Assembly: GCA_022616275.1 (NCBI GenBank)
Contig: JAKEFB010000192.1
Coordinates: forward strand, 1 to 33,583
Source: Chloroflexota bacterium
GTDB taxonomy: Bacteria; Chloroflexota; Anaerolineae; Promineifilales; Promineifilaceae
DNA: 33,583 bases
Direction: 5' to 3'
Shown here: in pieces, positions 1 through 8,307 of the stretch
How positions within the stretch are numbered: the first letter of the stretch is position 1
Layout: each line of letters opens with the position of its first letter
Notes under the pieces: model-generated
What the model saw: only the letters and a program-made list of their open reading frames with translations
Databases searched by the model: none
Told to the model about the DNA's origin: nothing
Program-made: the position numbers and the translations under genes

Positions 1-1065
1 ATCGCCGTTGGCTACACCGTCTCCAGCAGCGCCATGAACCCGGCCATTCGTTACGCTGCCCGGCTGGCCACCGACCCGCCGGGGACACTGCAAACCGAGG
101 CAGTCCTGATCAATGGCGCCGGCTCCCAGACCGGTTCCAACCGTTGGGGCGACTACGCGGCCATGGGCATTGACCCGGCCGACGATTGCACCTTCTGGTA
201 CACGAATGAGTATTATCCGGTCAGTTCCACCAACCAGTGGAAGACCCGCGTCGGCGTCTTCAATTTCCCATCGTGCGGTGGTGGCGGCACACCCACGCCG
301 ACGCCCACGCCCAGCCTGACCCCCACGCCCAGCCAGACGCCCACGCCAAGCGTTGTACCGGATAATTTTCTACCTCTTATCCGCCGCGATGTGCCGCCTA
401 CTCCAACTCCGACCTTTACGCCAACCCCACCGAGTGGCTGGGTGACTATTATCAACGAAGGATTTGAAGGAGCATTTCCTGGACCGTGGCAACTTCTCGA
501 CACCTATCCAGGAGGGGGTGAGTACTATTGGGGGCAACGAGATTGCCTGTCCAACAGCGGCGCCTTCAGTGGCTGGGCAGTTGGTGGGGGCGCCGATGGC
601 GCCGGCCTACCTTGCGGTAGCAATTATCCAAACAACGCCCAAAGCCGGATGATCTACGGCCCTTTCAACCTGGCAGACGCCGTAGCAGCCGATCTAACCT
701 TTCAGCTCTGGCAAAACAGCCAGCCAAATTACGATTTCTTATGCCGGTCAGCTTCCATTAATGGGAGCAATTTCTCCGGCACTTGTACGTCGGGAGCCAG
801 CGGTGGCTGGATTGCCCAGACACTTGATTTGACCAATGTTCCTACTCTCGGTAATTTGACTGGCCAACCGGCAGTCTGGATCGCGTTATCTTTTATCAGC
901 AATTCCAACAATAACGGGGCCGTCGGAGCCTATGTAGACAACATCGTCTTGCGCAAGTTTGTATCAACGGTTGGCAACGCTGCGCCAGCGCTGCCTCCGG
1001 CGCAACCTATGACCTTGCCGGACTCCATGACTGAGTTCTCTAGCCAATTCGTGCTAGAGCCATAA
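1..1065 (+). CDS. secreted multidomain protein, C-terminal part (5' end outside window)
   Basis: The frame is open from base 1, so the first ATG at 34 is probably internal and the gene starts to the left of the window. The visible part has three sections. About 90 residues (ending FNFPSC) resemble the last part of large extracellular propeller or sialidase-like proteins. A Thr-Pro-rich linker follows, interrupted by the hydrophobic motif NFLPLI and a second TP stretch. The last 210 residues, from WVTIINEGFEG, look like a beta-rich jelly-roll domain, with paired Cys and an Asp-Asn-Ile-Val-Leu-Arg ending that is common in such domains. A role at the cell surface or outside the cell is likely; no catalytic motif is visible. 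The assignment rests on composition and remembered similarity, and the ligand is unknown. Confidence 0.75.
   Translation: MAVGYTVSSSAMNPAIRYAARLATDPPGTLQTEAVLINGAGSQTGSNRWGDYAAMGIDPADDCTFWYTNEYYPVSSTNQWKTRVGVFNFPSCGGGGTPTPTPTPSLTPTPSQTPTPSVVPDNFLPLIRRDVPPTPTPTFTPTPPSGWVTIINEGFEGAFPGPWQLLDTYPGGGEYYWGQRDCLSNSGAFSGWAVGGGADGAGLPCGSNYPNNAQSRMIYGPFNLADAVAADLTFQLWQNSQPNYDFLCRSASINGSNFSGTCTSGASGGWIAQTLDLTNVPTLGNLTGQPAVWIALSFISNSNNNGAVGAYVDNIVLRKFVSTVGNAAPALPPAQPMTLPDSMTEFSSQFVLEP
288..350 (+). repeat. short tandem repeat encoding a Thr-Pro linker
   Basis: Imperfect repeats of a 6-base CCCACG-type unit encode TPTPTP, SLTPTP, SQTPTP and similar. A second, shorter TP stretch lies at about 397-431. Such linkers typically join folded domains in secreted proteins. 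The repeats lie inside the reading frame and are not a CRISPR array, since they have no spacers. Confidence 0.85.
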
Positions 1066-1091
1066 TGGCTAAAGGCCCATCTAACTGCTCA

Positions 1092-1129
1092 GGCCGGTCT
1101 CCTGACCGCGCCTGAATAGGAGACCGGCC
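1092..1129. terminator. perfect 12-bp inverted repeat between genes
   Basis: GGCCGGTCTCCT (1092-1103) pairs perfectly with AGGAGACCGGCC (1118-1129) around a 14-base loop. It lies 26 bases after the stop of the first gene and 37 bases before the permease start. There is no following T-run, so it is not a textbook intrinsic terminator. It may be a transcript-end stabilising hairpin or a copy of an intergenic repeat. Confidence 0.55.
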
Positions 1130-1166
1130 ATAACAAGAGAACTTTATCGGACAAAATGAAGCGAGA

Positions 1167-2105
1167 ATGATCGTCCTTGAAGTCATCTTTCCCGTCTTTG
1201 CCGTTGCCCTGGCCGGCTACGCGGCCGCTTACAAAAGGGTGCTGAGCGCCGGCGACATTGCCGGCATCTCGCGTTTTGTGTTTACTGTTGCCATTCCCGT
1301 GTTACTATTCAATTCCCTGGCCCACCTGGAATTGCCGGCCCGGATCAACTGGCAATTTTTATTGTCCTACTACGTCGTAGCCCTCTTCGTTTACGGCCTG
1401 GGGGTGTGGATGAGCCGGCGGTGGTTTGCCCATTCACCCCAGGAGCAGGGCGTTTTTGGCCTGGGTGCCTCTTACTCGAACATGCTCCTGGTCGGGCTGC
1501 CCATTATCTCGGCCGGCCTGGGCGACGAGGCGCTATTGCCCTTATTCATGTTGGTCTCCATTCACAGCGCCACGCTGTTCTTGATGGTCACGCTCCTGGC
1601 CGAACGCGGCAACGGACCCGGCCGCTCTTCCCGCCAGCTTGCCGCCCAGACGATCAAGAACCTCACCCGCAACCCCATTATCGCCAGCCTGGCGCTAGGG
1701 CTGTTGGCCAATGTGCTGGCCGTGCCCATTCCCAAAGTGGTAGACGACACTTTGACTGTTCTCAGCCAGGCAACACTGCCCTGCGCCTTGTTCGTCCTGG
1801 GCGCCTCGCTCAACGCCTACCAAGTGGCCGGCCACTTTACCGAAGCCTGGACGATCATCGGCTTAAAGCTGGCCTTGCAACCGTTCCTGGTCTGGCTGCT
1901 GGTTTTCATCGTCTTCCACATTGACCCCCTCTGGGGCGCGGTGGCCGTCATGGTCGCCGGGATGCCGGTAGGCATCAACGCCTATCTCTTTGCCCAAAAG
2001 TACCAGGCCGGCATCGCCGCCGTGTCCACGGCTATTTTGCTGTCTACCCTGTTGGCCGTCTTCAGCCAGTCCCTGCTCCTGGCCATTTTTATCTCCGTCC
2101 TCTGA
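1167..2105 (+). CDS. AEC-family (auxin efflux carrier-type) permease
   Basis: This is a 312-residue, highly hydrophobic protein with about ten predicted membrane segments. It has the two-half layout of AEC transporters: five helices, a polar middle loop around residues 145-165 (ERGNGPGRSSRQ), then five more. The N-terminus (VIFPVFAVALAGYAAA) and the late segment with AGMPVGINAYLFAQKY are typical of the family. Known bacterial members move organic acids such as malate; the substrate here is not visible. The stop overlaps the ATG of the next reading frame (TGATG), which is a remnant of a LarA-type 2-hydroxyacid racemase. A hydroxyacid substrate is therefore a reasonable guess. The ribosome site is weak (GAAGCGAG). 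Confidence 0.88.
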   Translation: MIVLEVIFPVFAVALAGYAAAYKRVLSAGDIAGISRFVFTVAIPVLLFNSLAHLELPARINWQFLLSYYVVALFVYGLGVWMSRRWFAHSPQEQGVFGLGASYSNMLLVGLPIISAGLGDEALLPLFMLVSIHSATLFLMVTLLAERGNGPGRSSRQLAAQTIKNLTRNPIIASLALGLLANVLAVPIPKVVDDTLTVLSQATLPCALFVLGASLNAYQVAGHFTEAWTIIGLKLALQPFLVWLLVFIVFHIDPLWGAVAVMVAGMPVGINAYLFAQKYQAGIAAVSTAILLSTLLAVFSQSLLLAIFISVL

Positions 2106-2233
2106 TGATCGCCCAGGCAATCGCCCCCAATGACCATCTCCTCGACGCCGATACCATCCGGCAAACGCTGGCGGCCGGAGGGCAAGACGAAGGTGTCCTA
2201 TGCGTGCCCAAAGCCGGCGAGGTGTTTTACCGG
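2105..2233 (+). pseudogene. internally deleted LarA-family (nickel racemase-like) remnant
   Basis: The reading frame begins with 25 residues (MIAQAIAPNDHLL...TIRQTLAAG) that match the first 26 residues of the full-length LarA-like protein at 14875; I count 18 identities with one gap. It then jumps in frame to a segment (QDEGVLCVPKAGEVFYR) matching residues 401-417 of that protein, with 12 of 17 identical. About 374 codons are missing, including all the nickel-pincer and catalytic residues, so the product cannot be a working racemase. The start overlaps the permease stop (TGATG), so the ancestral gene was translationally coupled to it. Similarity ends about 6 bases before the stop of the opposing gene. 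The frame stays open to 2521 only as antisense of that gene. Confidence 0.82.
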
Positions 2234-2238
2234 ACCCT

Positions 2239-5200
2239 TTACGGCCGGACCACCACCGGCAGGTACGCCCTTGTACCCGGCGGGTTTACCCCCATTGCCA
2301 GCGCCCACTCGTCAAAGGTCATCCCAACAAAATCCTGCAAATTATTGTACTCTGCCAGTTCCCCGTTAATCGTCGCGGCCAGCGCCGGGCTGCCGGCCGC
2401 GGCCAATTGTTGCCAGACGTTCAGGGCGTCGTCCACCATGTCCTGGGTGATGACCACCTCGTCGCCCCGGCCGGTGACCAACGCCTCCAGCCCAGGCAAG
2501 AAGTTTTGCAACGTGCCATAGGCATCCCACAGCAATTGGGGGTCTTCCAGGCCGAGTTGGCCCATCTCCGGGCCGTGCTCACGGTAGAGGTCAATGTAGT
2601 ACTGCCCACCGCCGGTGGTATTGAATAGACTGGTCATGGCCCCAAAGATAGCCAGGTCGTCGAATGGTTCGTCATGGGTCAGGGGCGTGGTGGGTTGCTG
2701 CGCCAGGGCGCGTGTATCGCCGGCGATCAGATCGAGAATGGCCTGGCAGGCGTCCAGGGGATTGTAGTAGCCGTCGGAGAAGAAAGCCGGTGGCGGCACG
2801 CCTGGAACCGAGGTATCCACCTCCAGATTAGCCGTGCGGAAGGCGTACTGCAGGCCGTCGGCCGCATGCAGGTAGGCCAGGTACAGGCGGCTGTCCACGG
2901 CCGAGGACACCTCACTCAGCGCGGACCCGGCCCCATTAGCTATCTCCTCTATCTGCCAGACGCCATCCCGCAGGCTGGCCACGTTCAACAGCCCGCTCTC
3001 GGTCGTATAGGCAATCCGGGCACGCTGCCGCGAGTTGAGGCCCAATTCCAGGGAAAGGCCAGTTACCACCTCGCCACCCAGCCCCGACACGGCCGTGCCG
3101 ATCTGCCAGTCATTGCCATTTTTATAAGCGAGCTTAATCGCCTGCTGCGTTTCGTCCAGGTAAGCCACCACCGGTGCCCCCTCCGTCCCGTCGGTTTGCA
3201 ACGAGTTGAGCCGGCCAACGTCGGCCGCCGGGCCGTCCACCAATTCGTCCGTCCAGCTCCCCGTTTCTGAATCCCACACCCCCAGGCGCAGATTGCCGCC
3301 CAGGTTATGGTAATAGGCAACCCCGATATCCGCCCCTGGCAGTATGGCGGCCGAGAGCGGCCCGCTGCCAGCGTCGAGGGGCGGGCTGGCCAGGTTAGGA
3401 TAGATATTCCAGATGGCGATGTTCGGAGCCGGAACGGCCAGTTTGATCCGCCGGCTGGTGGCGTCCCAATAGGCGATCCGTGGCCCGCTATCGGCGTTGC
3501 CGAGCAACACCAGGTCATTGTAGCGGCCCACGTCCCCGGCCTCGTCCACCACTTCCAGGTTCCAGCCATTGAAACCCTGGTAGCCATAGATCAACCGCTG
3601 GTTGTCGGCGTCGTAGAAGCTGATGTGCTCAGAGGCAGGACCAACGGCCATAGAGAGGTCTGTGACCGGATTAACGATAAAATCAATCGGGTCCAACGTC
3701 CAGCTTCCATCCCAACTGGCCAGCTTCACCTGCCCGCTGGTCTGGTTGTAGTAGCCAATCGCCGGGGTAGCCTGTTCGACGTCAATGGCCGGACTCCGCA
3801 GCAGGCCCGTTTCAGAAAGCGCGCGGCTCTGCCAGTTGGCCGCCCAGGTGAGGTAATGCAGGTCGCCATACGTTGGGTCGTTATAGCCGGCATGGACGAT
3901 GTCGGCTTCGTCCAGGGCTATGGAGACGGCCGGCACTTTTTGCCAATCGGTATTACTGCTATAGTCTAGCGTTTCAATCTGCCAGCTTGCTCCACCCCAC
4001 CTGGCATAGTTGAAATACGTGCCGGTGTCATCGTCCAGAAAAACGTGGAAGAAGTGGGGGGCTCCCGCCGAGTCTAAGTCCAGCGATAGCTTTTGGAAAC
4101 TGCCAAATGGTCCGGTATCCACGGTCTGGAACTGCCAGTCGTTGCCATCCCAATAAGCGTGCTTGAGTTCCAACGAGAAACCAACTTCATCTATGAAGCC
4201 AATGTGGGGATTACCCCCGTCGTCAAGCGCCAGCGGGCTGAAGGTGCTGATACCGAGAAAAATGGGAATGGACCCACCCACCACTTCACTCTGCCAGCTC
4301 CCCCCCTCCTTACGGGCATACCTTGCGTGGGCGTGGCTACACGGCTCGGCCAGGCAGAGGGCGTAGCTCACGTGTGGGTCATCGTTGGCGTCTAAAACGA
4401 TCGAGCTGCTGAAGACGATACCACTGTCGTCAATGGTCTCTACCTGCCAGGCGGCGCCATCCCAATAGGCGTACTTCAGGTCGTCTTCCGCATAGGTGAC
4501 GTGAGGGTTGCCGTTGGAATCGAGCGTCAGGGAGACCTGCTGGCCGATGCCGGCCTCCAGCTCAGTGATCTCTGAATCCTGCCAGGCTGTGCCGTCCCAG
4601 CGGGCGTACCGTGGCCGTGTTAAGCCGCCAGGCGCGTACACGATGTGCGGGTAACCGTTTCCGTCCAGGGCCAGAGAAAGGTCATCCATATTGTCAAAGC
4701 CTTGAGGGGAAGTTACCACCCTCTCACGCTGCCAGCGCACACCGTCCCAACGGGCATACTGTAGGTTGAATTCGTAAAAGTAAAGCTTTAGATCGGCATC
4801 ATAGTCAACCGCCCTGGAGGAGACGTAGGCAATGTGGGGATAGCCGCTGGCGTCCAGCGCCAGGGAGGCATAGGCGCCGGTATCGCCCCGTTCGTCCACC
4901 GTCTGGATCTGCCAGCCCTCCTCGTTGGGGACGATGGGGGGTGGGCTCTGGTTGAACCAGACGCGGTCGTCGGCCGTCGTCACCTCAAACAGGTCGGCCG
5001 AGCTGTCGCCGTTCAGGTCGGCCAGCCCCAGCCCCCGGCTCCAATACTGGCCAATTTCGTCGCCAAATTCCTGCGTAACCACAAACACCCGGCCGCCTTC
5101 GTTGTGCCACAGACGGTTGGGGTCGGCGCTGATATTGCCAATAACCGCGTCCAGGAGCGCGTCGCCGTCCACATCGGCCAGGGCGATGGCCCAACTATTG

Positions 5201-6159
5201 TCATTCACTCCCAGCGGCCCGGCCGTGCTGAAGATCCGCGCGCCTTCGTTCCAATAGATCTGGTCCGGCCCAGACCCAGCCAGGAAAATGTCTGGCTGGT
5301 TGTCCTCATCCAGGTTGCCGACGGCCACGCCCTGCATCAGGTTCGTCGTCGGCAATAGATCGCCGGGCGTGAACGAACCCGGCCCCGGGATCCAGTTGCC
5401 ATCATTCCAATACACCCGGTTGTTGCTGCCAAACTGGGCGTCAGCGATGGCCGCATCCAGCCAGGTATCGCCGTCCAGGTCGGCCAGAACAACCGACCTG
5501 CTGAACAGGAAAGGCAGCGCCGGACCGGCAACGAACGTGGCGCTGCCGTTGTTCAACCAGACCTGGTTGCTATTCCCGACCACTATCACGTCGCGGTCAT
5601 TGTCGTTGTCCACGTCGCCAATATCCACGCCGTAGCTGGTAAAAAGGCCGAATGAGTCGCCGGCGGCAAACTCACCCTCGGTGCCCCCCTGCACCCCGCC
5701 CTGGTTCAGCCACACCCGGGTGGCACCGCCGCCTTCCTGGAGCACCTGGCCCCCGGCCAGGCCAACGTTTCGTTGGCCAGCCGCCAACTGGTTGGGATTC
5801 GGACCGGCCGTCACCGCATCCAGGTCGCCGTCGTCGTCCAGGTCGCCCAGCGCCACGCCGTTCCCGTTAGTCACACCCAGCGTCGGCCCGCTGGTGAAAA
5901 AGCCGTCGCCCCCGTTGAACCAGACCTGATTGGCCTCGCCACCGCTAAAGTCGTTGGCCACAAACGCATCCGTATCGCCGTCGCCGTCCAGGTCGCCCAA
6001 CGCCACGCCGTTACCGGTCTCGCCCCCCAGCGCCTGGCCGCTGTTCACAAACGTTCCGCCGACTGCTTGGGCGGCCAGCGGCCGGTCGCCGCTGCCAACA
6101 ACCATCAAAGCCAGGATGAACAACACAACCCTTACAAGATTCAAAAAGTGACGGTTCAT
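2239..6159 (-). CDS. secreted FG-GAP/VCBS and beta-propeller repeat protein
   Basis: This is a 1306-residue protein with a signal peptide (MNRHF, then hydrophobic VVLFILALMVV, likely cleaved after AAQA near residue 32). Residues about 35-405 hold seven FG-GAP/VCBS repeats. Their calcium-loop motifs start near 56 (DLDGDGDTD), 107, 182, 227, 283, 329 and 381, as expected for a seven-bladed integrin-like propeller. Residues about 415-1160 carry many degenerate repeats of the type YARWDG-x-x-W and YPHIAYV, probably further propellers. The last 130 residues are a different, helix-rich segment ending in RAYLPVVVRP. An AAGGAT ribosome site precedes the ATG. The likely role is extracellular adhesion or carbohydrate binding; no enzyme motif is visible. 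Confidence 0.85.
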   Translation of the reverse strand: MNRHFLNLVRVVLFILALMVVGSGDRPLAAQAVGGTFVNSGQALGGETGNGVALGDLDGDGDTDAFVANDFSGGEANQVWFNGGDGFFTSGPTLGVTNGNGVALGDLDDDGDLDAVTAGPNPNQLAAGQRNVGLAGGQVLQEGGGATRVWLNQGGVQGGTEGEFAAGDSFGLFTSYGVDIGDVDNDNDRDVIVVGNSNQVWLNNGSATFVAGPALPFLFSRSVVLADLDGDTWLDAAIADAQFGSNNRVYWNDGNWIPGPGSFTPGDLLPTTNLMQGVAVGNLDEDNQPDIFLAGSGPDQIYWNEGARIFSTAGPLGVNDNSWAIALADVDGDALLDAVIGNISADPNRLWHNEGGRVFVVTQEFGDEIGQYWSRGLGLADLNGDSSADLFEVTTADDRVWFNQSPPPIVPNEEGWQIQTVDERGDTGAYASLALDASGYPHIAYVSSRAVDYDADLKLYFYEFNLQYARWDGVRWQRERVVTSPQGFDNMDDLSLALDGNGYPHIVYAPGGLTRPRYARWDGTAWQDSEITELEAGIGQQVSLTLDSNGNPHVTYAEDDLKYAYWDGAAWQVETIDDSGIVFSSSIVLDANDDPHVSYALCLAEPCSHAHARYARKEGGSWQSEVVGGSIPIFLGISTFSPLALDDGGNPHIGFIDEVGFSLELKHAYWDGNDWQFQTVDTGPFGSFQKLSLDLDSAGAPHFFHVFLDDDTGTYFNYARWGGASWQIETLDYSSNTDWQKVPAVSIALDEADIVHAGYNDPTYGDLHYLTWAANWQSRALSETGLLRSPAIDVEQATPAIGYYNQTSGQVKLASWDGSWTLDPIDFIVNPVTDLSMAVGPASEHISFYDADNQRLIYGYQGFNGWNLEVVDEAGDVGRYNDLVLLGNADSGPRIAYWDATSRRIKLAVPAPNIAIWNIYPNLASPPLDAGSGPLSAAILPGADIGVAYYHNLGGNLRLGVWDSETGSWTDELVDGPAADVGRLNSLQTDGTEGAPVVAYLDETQQAIKLAYKNGNDWQIGTAVSGLGGEVVTGLSLELGLNSRQRARIAYTTESGLLNVASLRDGVWQIEEIANGAGSALSEVSSAVDSRLYLAYLHAADGLQYAFRTANLEVDTSVPGVPPPAFFSDGYYNPLDACQAILDLIAGDTRALAQQPTTPLTHDEPFDDLAIFGAMTSLFNTTGGGQYYIDLYREHGPEMGQLGLEDPQLLWDAYGTLQNFLPGLEALVTGRGDEVVITQDMVDDALNVWQQLAAAGSPALAATINGELAEYNNLQDFVGMTFDEWALAMGVNPPGTRAYLPVVVRP

Positions 6160-6241
6160 CTTAAATCCTTTTCCAGAAGTAGGGCATCCTCAGCTCACTG
6201 TTCGCATCTGAGGCTCCATACGTCAGACGATTGGCAGGGTG

Positions 6242-7063
6242 CTAAGAGCGCCTGGCGACGTAACTGAAATAGTTGCTGGCGCCGAAAAAGATCCCCTCTT
6301 CTGAATCCTGGCGCAGCGACTCTGCCCAGGTATTGGCTTCTTCGTCGGTCATCACCCCGGCCTTGGGAATCAGCCTTCGGAACGACTCAATCCCTGAGAG
6401 CCAGAAATCAGCCTGGCCAATTTCGGCGAGGATATAGGGGAAGCAGGCAATTAACTCCAAGCTGGCTGCGTGCAGTAAACGTGGCATCTGCCGCATGACT
6501 CGCGGGCTGGTGATCACCGCCTTGATGAGCGCCTCGTCATAGGCTTTGCCCTGGTCAGGGTCGGCATGGCCAAAGGTGAGGGACGCGTAATCTCCGTCGA
6601 AGATTCCGATCACCCCGCCGGGCTTCACCACACGCGCGGCTTCCTTAACAACCGCCAGCGGATCGTCAACGTGGCTCAACAGGGTGTGGGCGACGACAGC
6701 GTCGAATGTCCTGTCCGCGAAGTTGAGGCGGCGTGTATCGCCCGTGCGGAACGTAATACGGTCTCCAAGGCCTTCCTTGGCGGCAAGACGCGCCCCGGCC
6801 TCGGCCAGGGCAGGGCTGAGATCAATGCCCGTGACCTGGCCCACAAAACCCGGCCGGCGAGCGACGGCTCGCGCGGCCACGCCGGTACCGCAACCTATGT
6901 CGAGCACCGTCTTCGTCCCGTCAATATTCATGGCATCAAGATACCCCTGGAGCATCTTCATAAAGAACGGGTGTTGGCCGCGCGCTTCCAGTCGTGTAAT
7001 GATAACCTGGAGCAGGGTGTCATCGAGCTTATCGGTCATCCCGAAAGGATCAACTAGACTCAT
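6242..7063 (-). CDS. class I SAM-dependent methyltransferase
   Basis: This is a 273-residue protein with a Rossmann methyltransferase fold. SAM motif I is VLDIGCGTG (residues 53-61), followed by GIDLSP, then FDAVVAHTLLSHVDDP and VVKPGGVIGIFDGDY, the usual post-I to III motifs of the UbiE/Methyltransf_11 group. I chose the ATG at 7063 because GGGAGGA lies at ideal distance before it. A GTG at 7138 would add 25 residues and overlap the upstream stop by 4 bases, but the extra segment looks non-homologous and has poor spacing to a ribosome site. It is the third gene of a minus-strand run with a second methyltransferase and a SnoaL-like protein. The substrate cannot be told from sequence. Confidence 0.88.
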   Translation of the reverse strand: MSLVDPFGMTDKLDDTLLQVIITRLEARGQHPFFMKMLQGYLDAMNIDGTKTVLDIGCGTGVAARAVARRPGFVGQVTGIDLSPALAEAGARLAAKEGLGDRITFRTGDTRRLNFADRTFDAVVAHTLLSHVDDPLAVVKEAARVVKPGGVIGIFDGDYASLTFGHADPDQGKAYDEALIKAVITSPRVMRQMPRLLHAASLELIACFPYILAEIGQADFWLSGIESFRRLIPKAGVMTDEEANTWAESLRQDSEEGIFFGASNYFSYVARRS

Positions 7064-7134
7064 TGCCGTCCTCCCAATACTTTCTTTCTTGAGAACTCGA
7101 TACGTTTCGGATAAGGCTGATCCCCGGTCATTGC

Positions 7135-8214
7135 TCACTTCCTGACCACGTACCAGTTATTCGAAAAGTCGTGAGCCAGTTGATTCGTTTCAATGAAGCG
7201 GAAACCAGCTTTCTGAAGGTATTCGCGCGTCTTTTCCTCGCCCCACATCGTGCCCAGCCCTTCACCTCCCTGCGCCAGCGATACTGTCATGCAGTGCATG
7301 GTCGAGGCCGTGTACAGGAACGTGCCGACCGGGTGGCCAATGTCATGGTAGACGTGGCTCGATCCCCGGATGTCCTGCATCAGGTACACCCCATCAACTC
7401 TGAGTGCGCGATGAATGCCTTTCAGCACGTTGAGCGGTTTGGCTTGATCGTGGATAGCATCGAACGTCGTGATGAAGTCAAAGGCCTCCGACTCAGCGGT
7501 TTCGTCGAAATCGCTCAGATCGCGAACGAAAAACTCACTATTCCGTAGGCCCTTTTGCGCCGCCTCGCCACGCGCATTCCCAATTGCCTCTGGCGAGAGG
7601 TCCATCCCAACAAACTGGCTGTTCGGGTACAGCTCAGCCAGCCGATTGAGGACGCGGCCACTGCCACAACCAGCATCCAGCATGCGAATGCCTTTGGTAA
7701 GCCGGTCGGTCAGCCCTGACACGAGAGGCAGGATGTGTGATTCGAGTGAGGACAGCACGGCCTGTCCGCTGTCTTCCGCCACTACAGTGTGGAAGCGCCG
7801 AAACTTTTCGTAGGGGACCCCGCCGCCCTTCTTGAAGCATTCGACAATTTCATCCTCCACACCGCCAAAGACGCCGATGTACTGGGTAAAGACGGCTATG
7901 TTATCCGCCGCCGCGGCGCGAGTCAGGAACGCAGCGTGTTCTGCTGGCAACCTGTAGTAGGTGCTGGTTGGGTCAACTTCGACTACCCCGGCCATGACCA
8001 TCGCCCCCAGCCACTCGCGCACGTACCGCTCGTTCAGCTCAGCCTTTTGCGCAATCTCCATTGAGGTGGAGGGGGGCAGCCCTTCCATAGCATCGAACAG
8101 GCCGGTGCGGTGGCCGATAGAGGTCATCAAACACAAGGAACCATAATTGAGCACCGTCAGGAGTTGCCCAGCGAACGCTTCGGCTTTTGCGGAATCGAAC
8201 TCATTTGTTGACAT
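7135..8214 (-). CDS. SAM methyltransferase with N-terminal winged-helix domain (Rv2258c-like)
   Basis: This is a 359-residue protein. Residues about 20-95 form a winged-helix-like domain (TGLFDAM, SMEIAQKAELNERYVREWLGAMVMAGVVE), as in small-molecule O-methyltransferases, where it serves dimerisation and substrate closure rather than DNA binding. The catalytic domain follows, with motif I MLDAGCGSG (178-186), GMDLSPEAI and FDFITTFDAIHDQAKP. The overall layout matches the Rv2258c-type methyltransferase family. An AGGAGGT ribosome site precedes the ATG. The stop lies 71 bases before the chosen start of the next methyltransferase, so the two are probably cotranscribed. A small-molecule or lipid substrate is plausible but unknown. 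Confidence 0.88.
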   Translation of the reverse strand: MSTNEFDSAKAEAFAGQLLTVLNYGSLCLMTSIGHRTGLFDAMEGLPPSTSMEIAQKAELNERYVREWLGAMVMAGVVEVDPTSTYYRLPAEHAAFLTRAAAADNIAVFTQYIGVFGGVEDEIVECFKKGGGVPYEKFRRFHTVVAEDSGQAVLSSLESHILPLVSGLTDRLTKGIRMLDAGCGSGRVLNRLAELYPNSQFVGMDLSPEAIGNARGEAAQKGLRNSEFFVRDLSDFDETAESEAFDFITTFDAIHDQAKPLNVLKGIHRALRVDGVYLMQDIRGSSHVYHDIGHPVGTFLYTASTMHCMTVSLAQGGEGLGTMWGEEKTREYLQKAGFRFIETNQLAHDFSNNWYVVRK

Positions 8215-8307
8215 TACCTTTACCTCCTACCTTTGAATTAAGGGGTGGGTGTTCACTACATGTGAAGCCCTAACTCCTGTTTACACTACCTGCAGATACC
8301 TTCTCAA

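Noticed and set aside
288-350. CRISPR-like short repeats
   Set aside because: The units are 6 bases long, contiguous and in frame, encoding a Thr-Pro linker; there are no spacers or cas genes.
2234-2521. Continuation of the larA-remnant frame as a 138-residue protein
   Set aside because: After 2233 similarity to LarA stops and the frame simply runs antisense through the end of the propeller gene; the low-complexity translation looks non-coding.
2674-5870. Several 100-220 residue plus-strand frames opposite the propeller gene
   Set aside because: They are antisense shadows in a GC-rich gene. The minus-strand frame has a signal peptide and regular calcium-loop repeats, whereas the shadows have no domain or ribosome site.
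7064-7138. GTG at 7138 as start of the second methyltransferase
   Set aside because: It gives a neat 4-base overlap with the upstream stop, but the ribosome site is too close to it, while the ATG at 7063 has GGGAGGA at ideal spacing.
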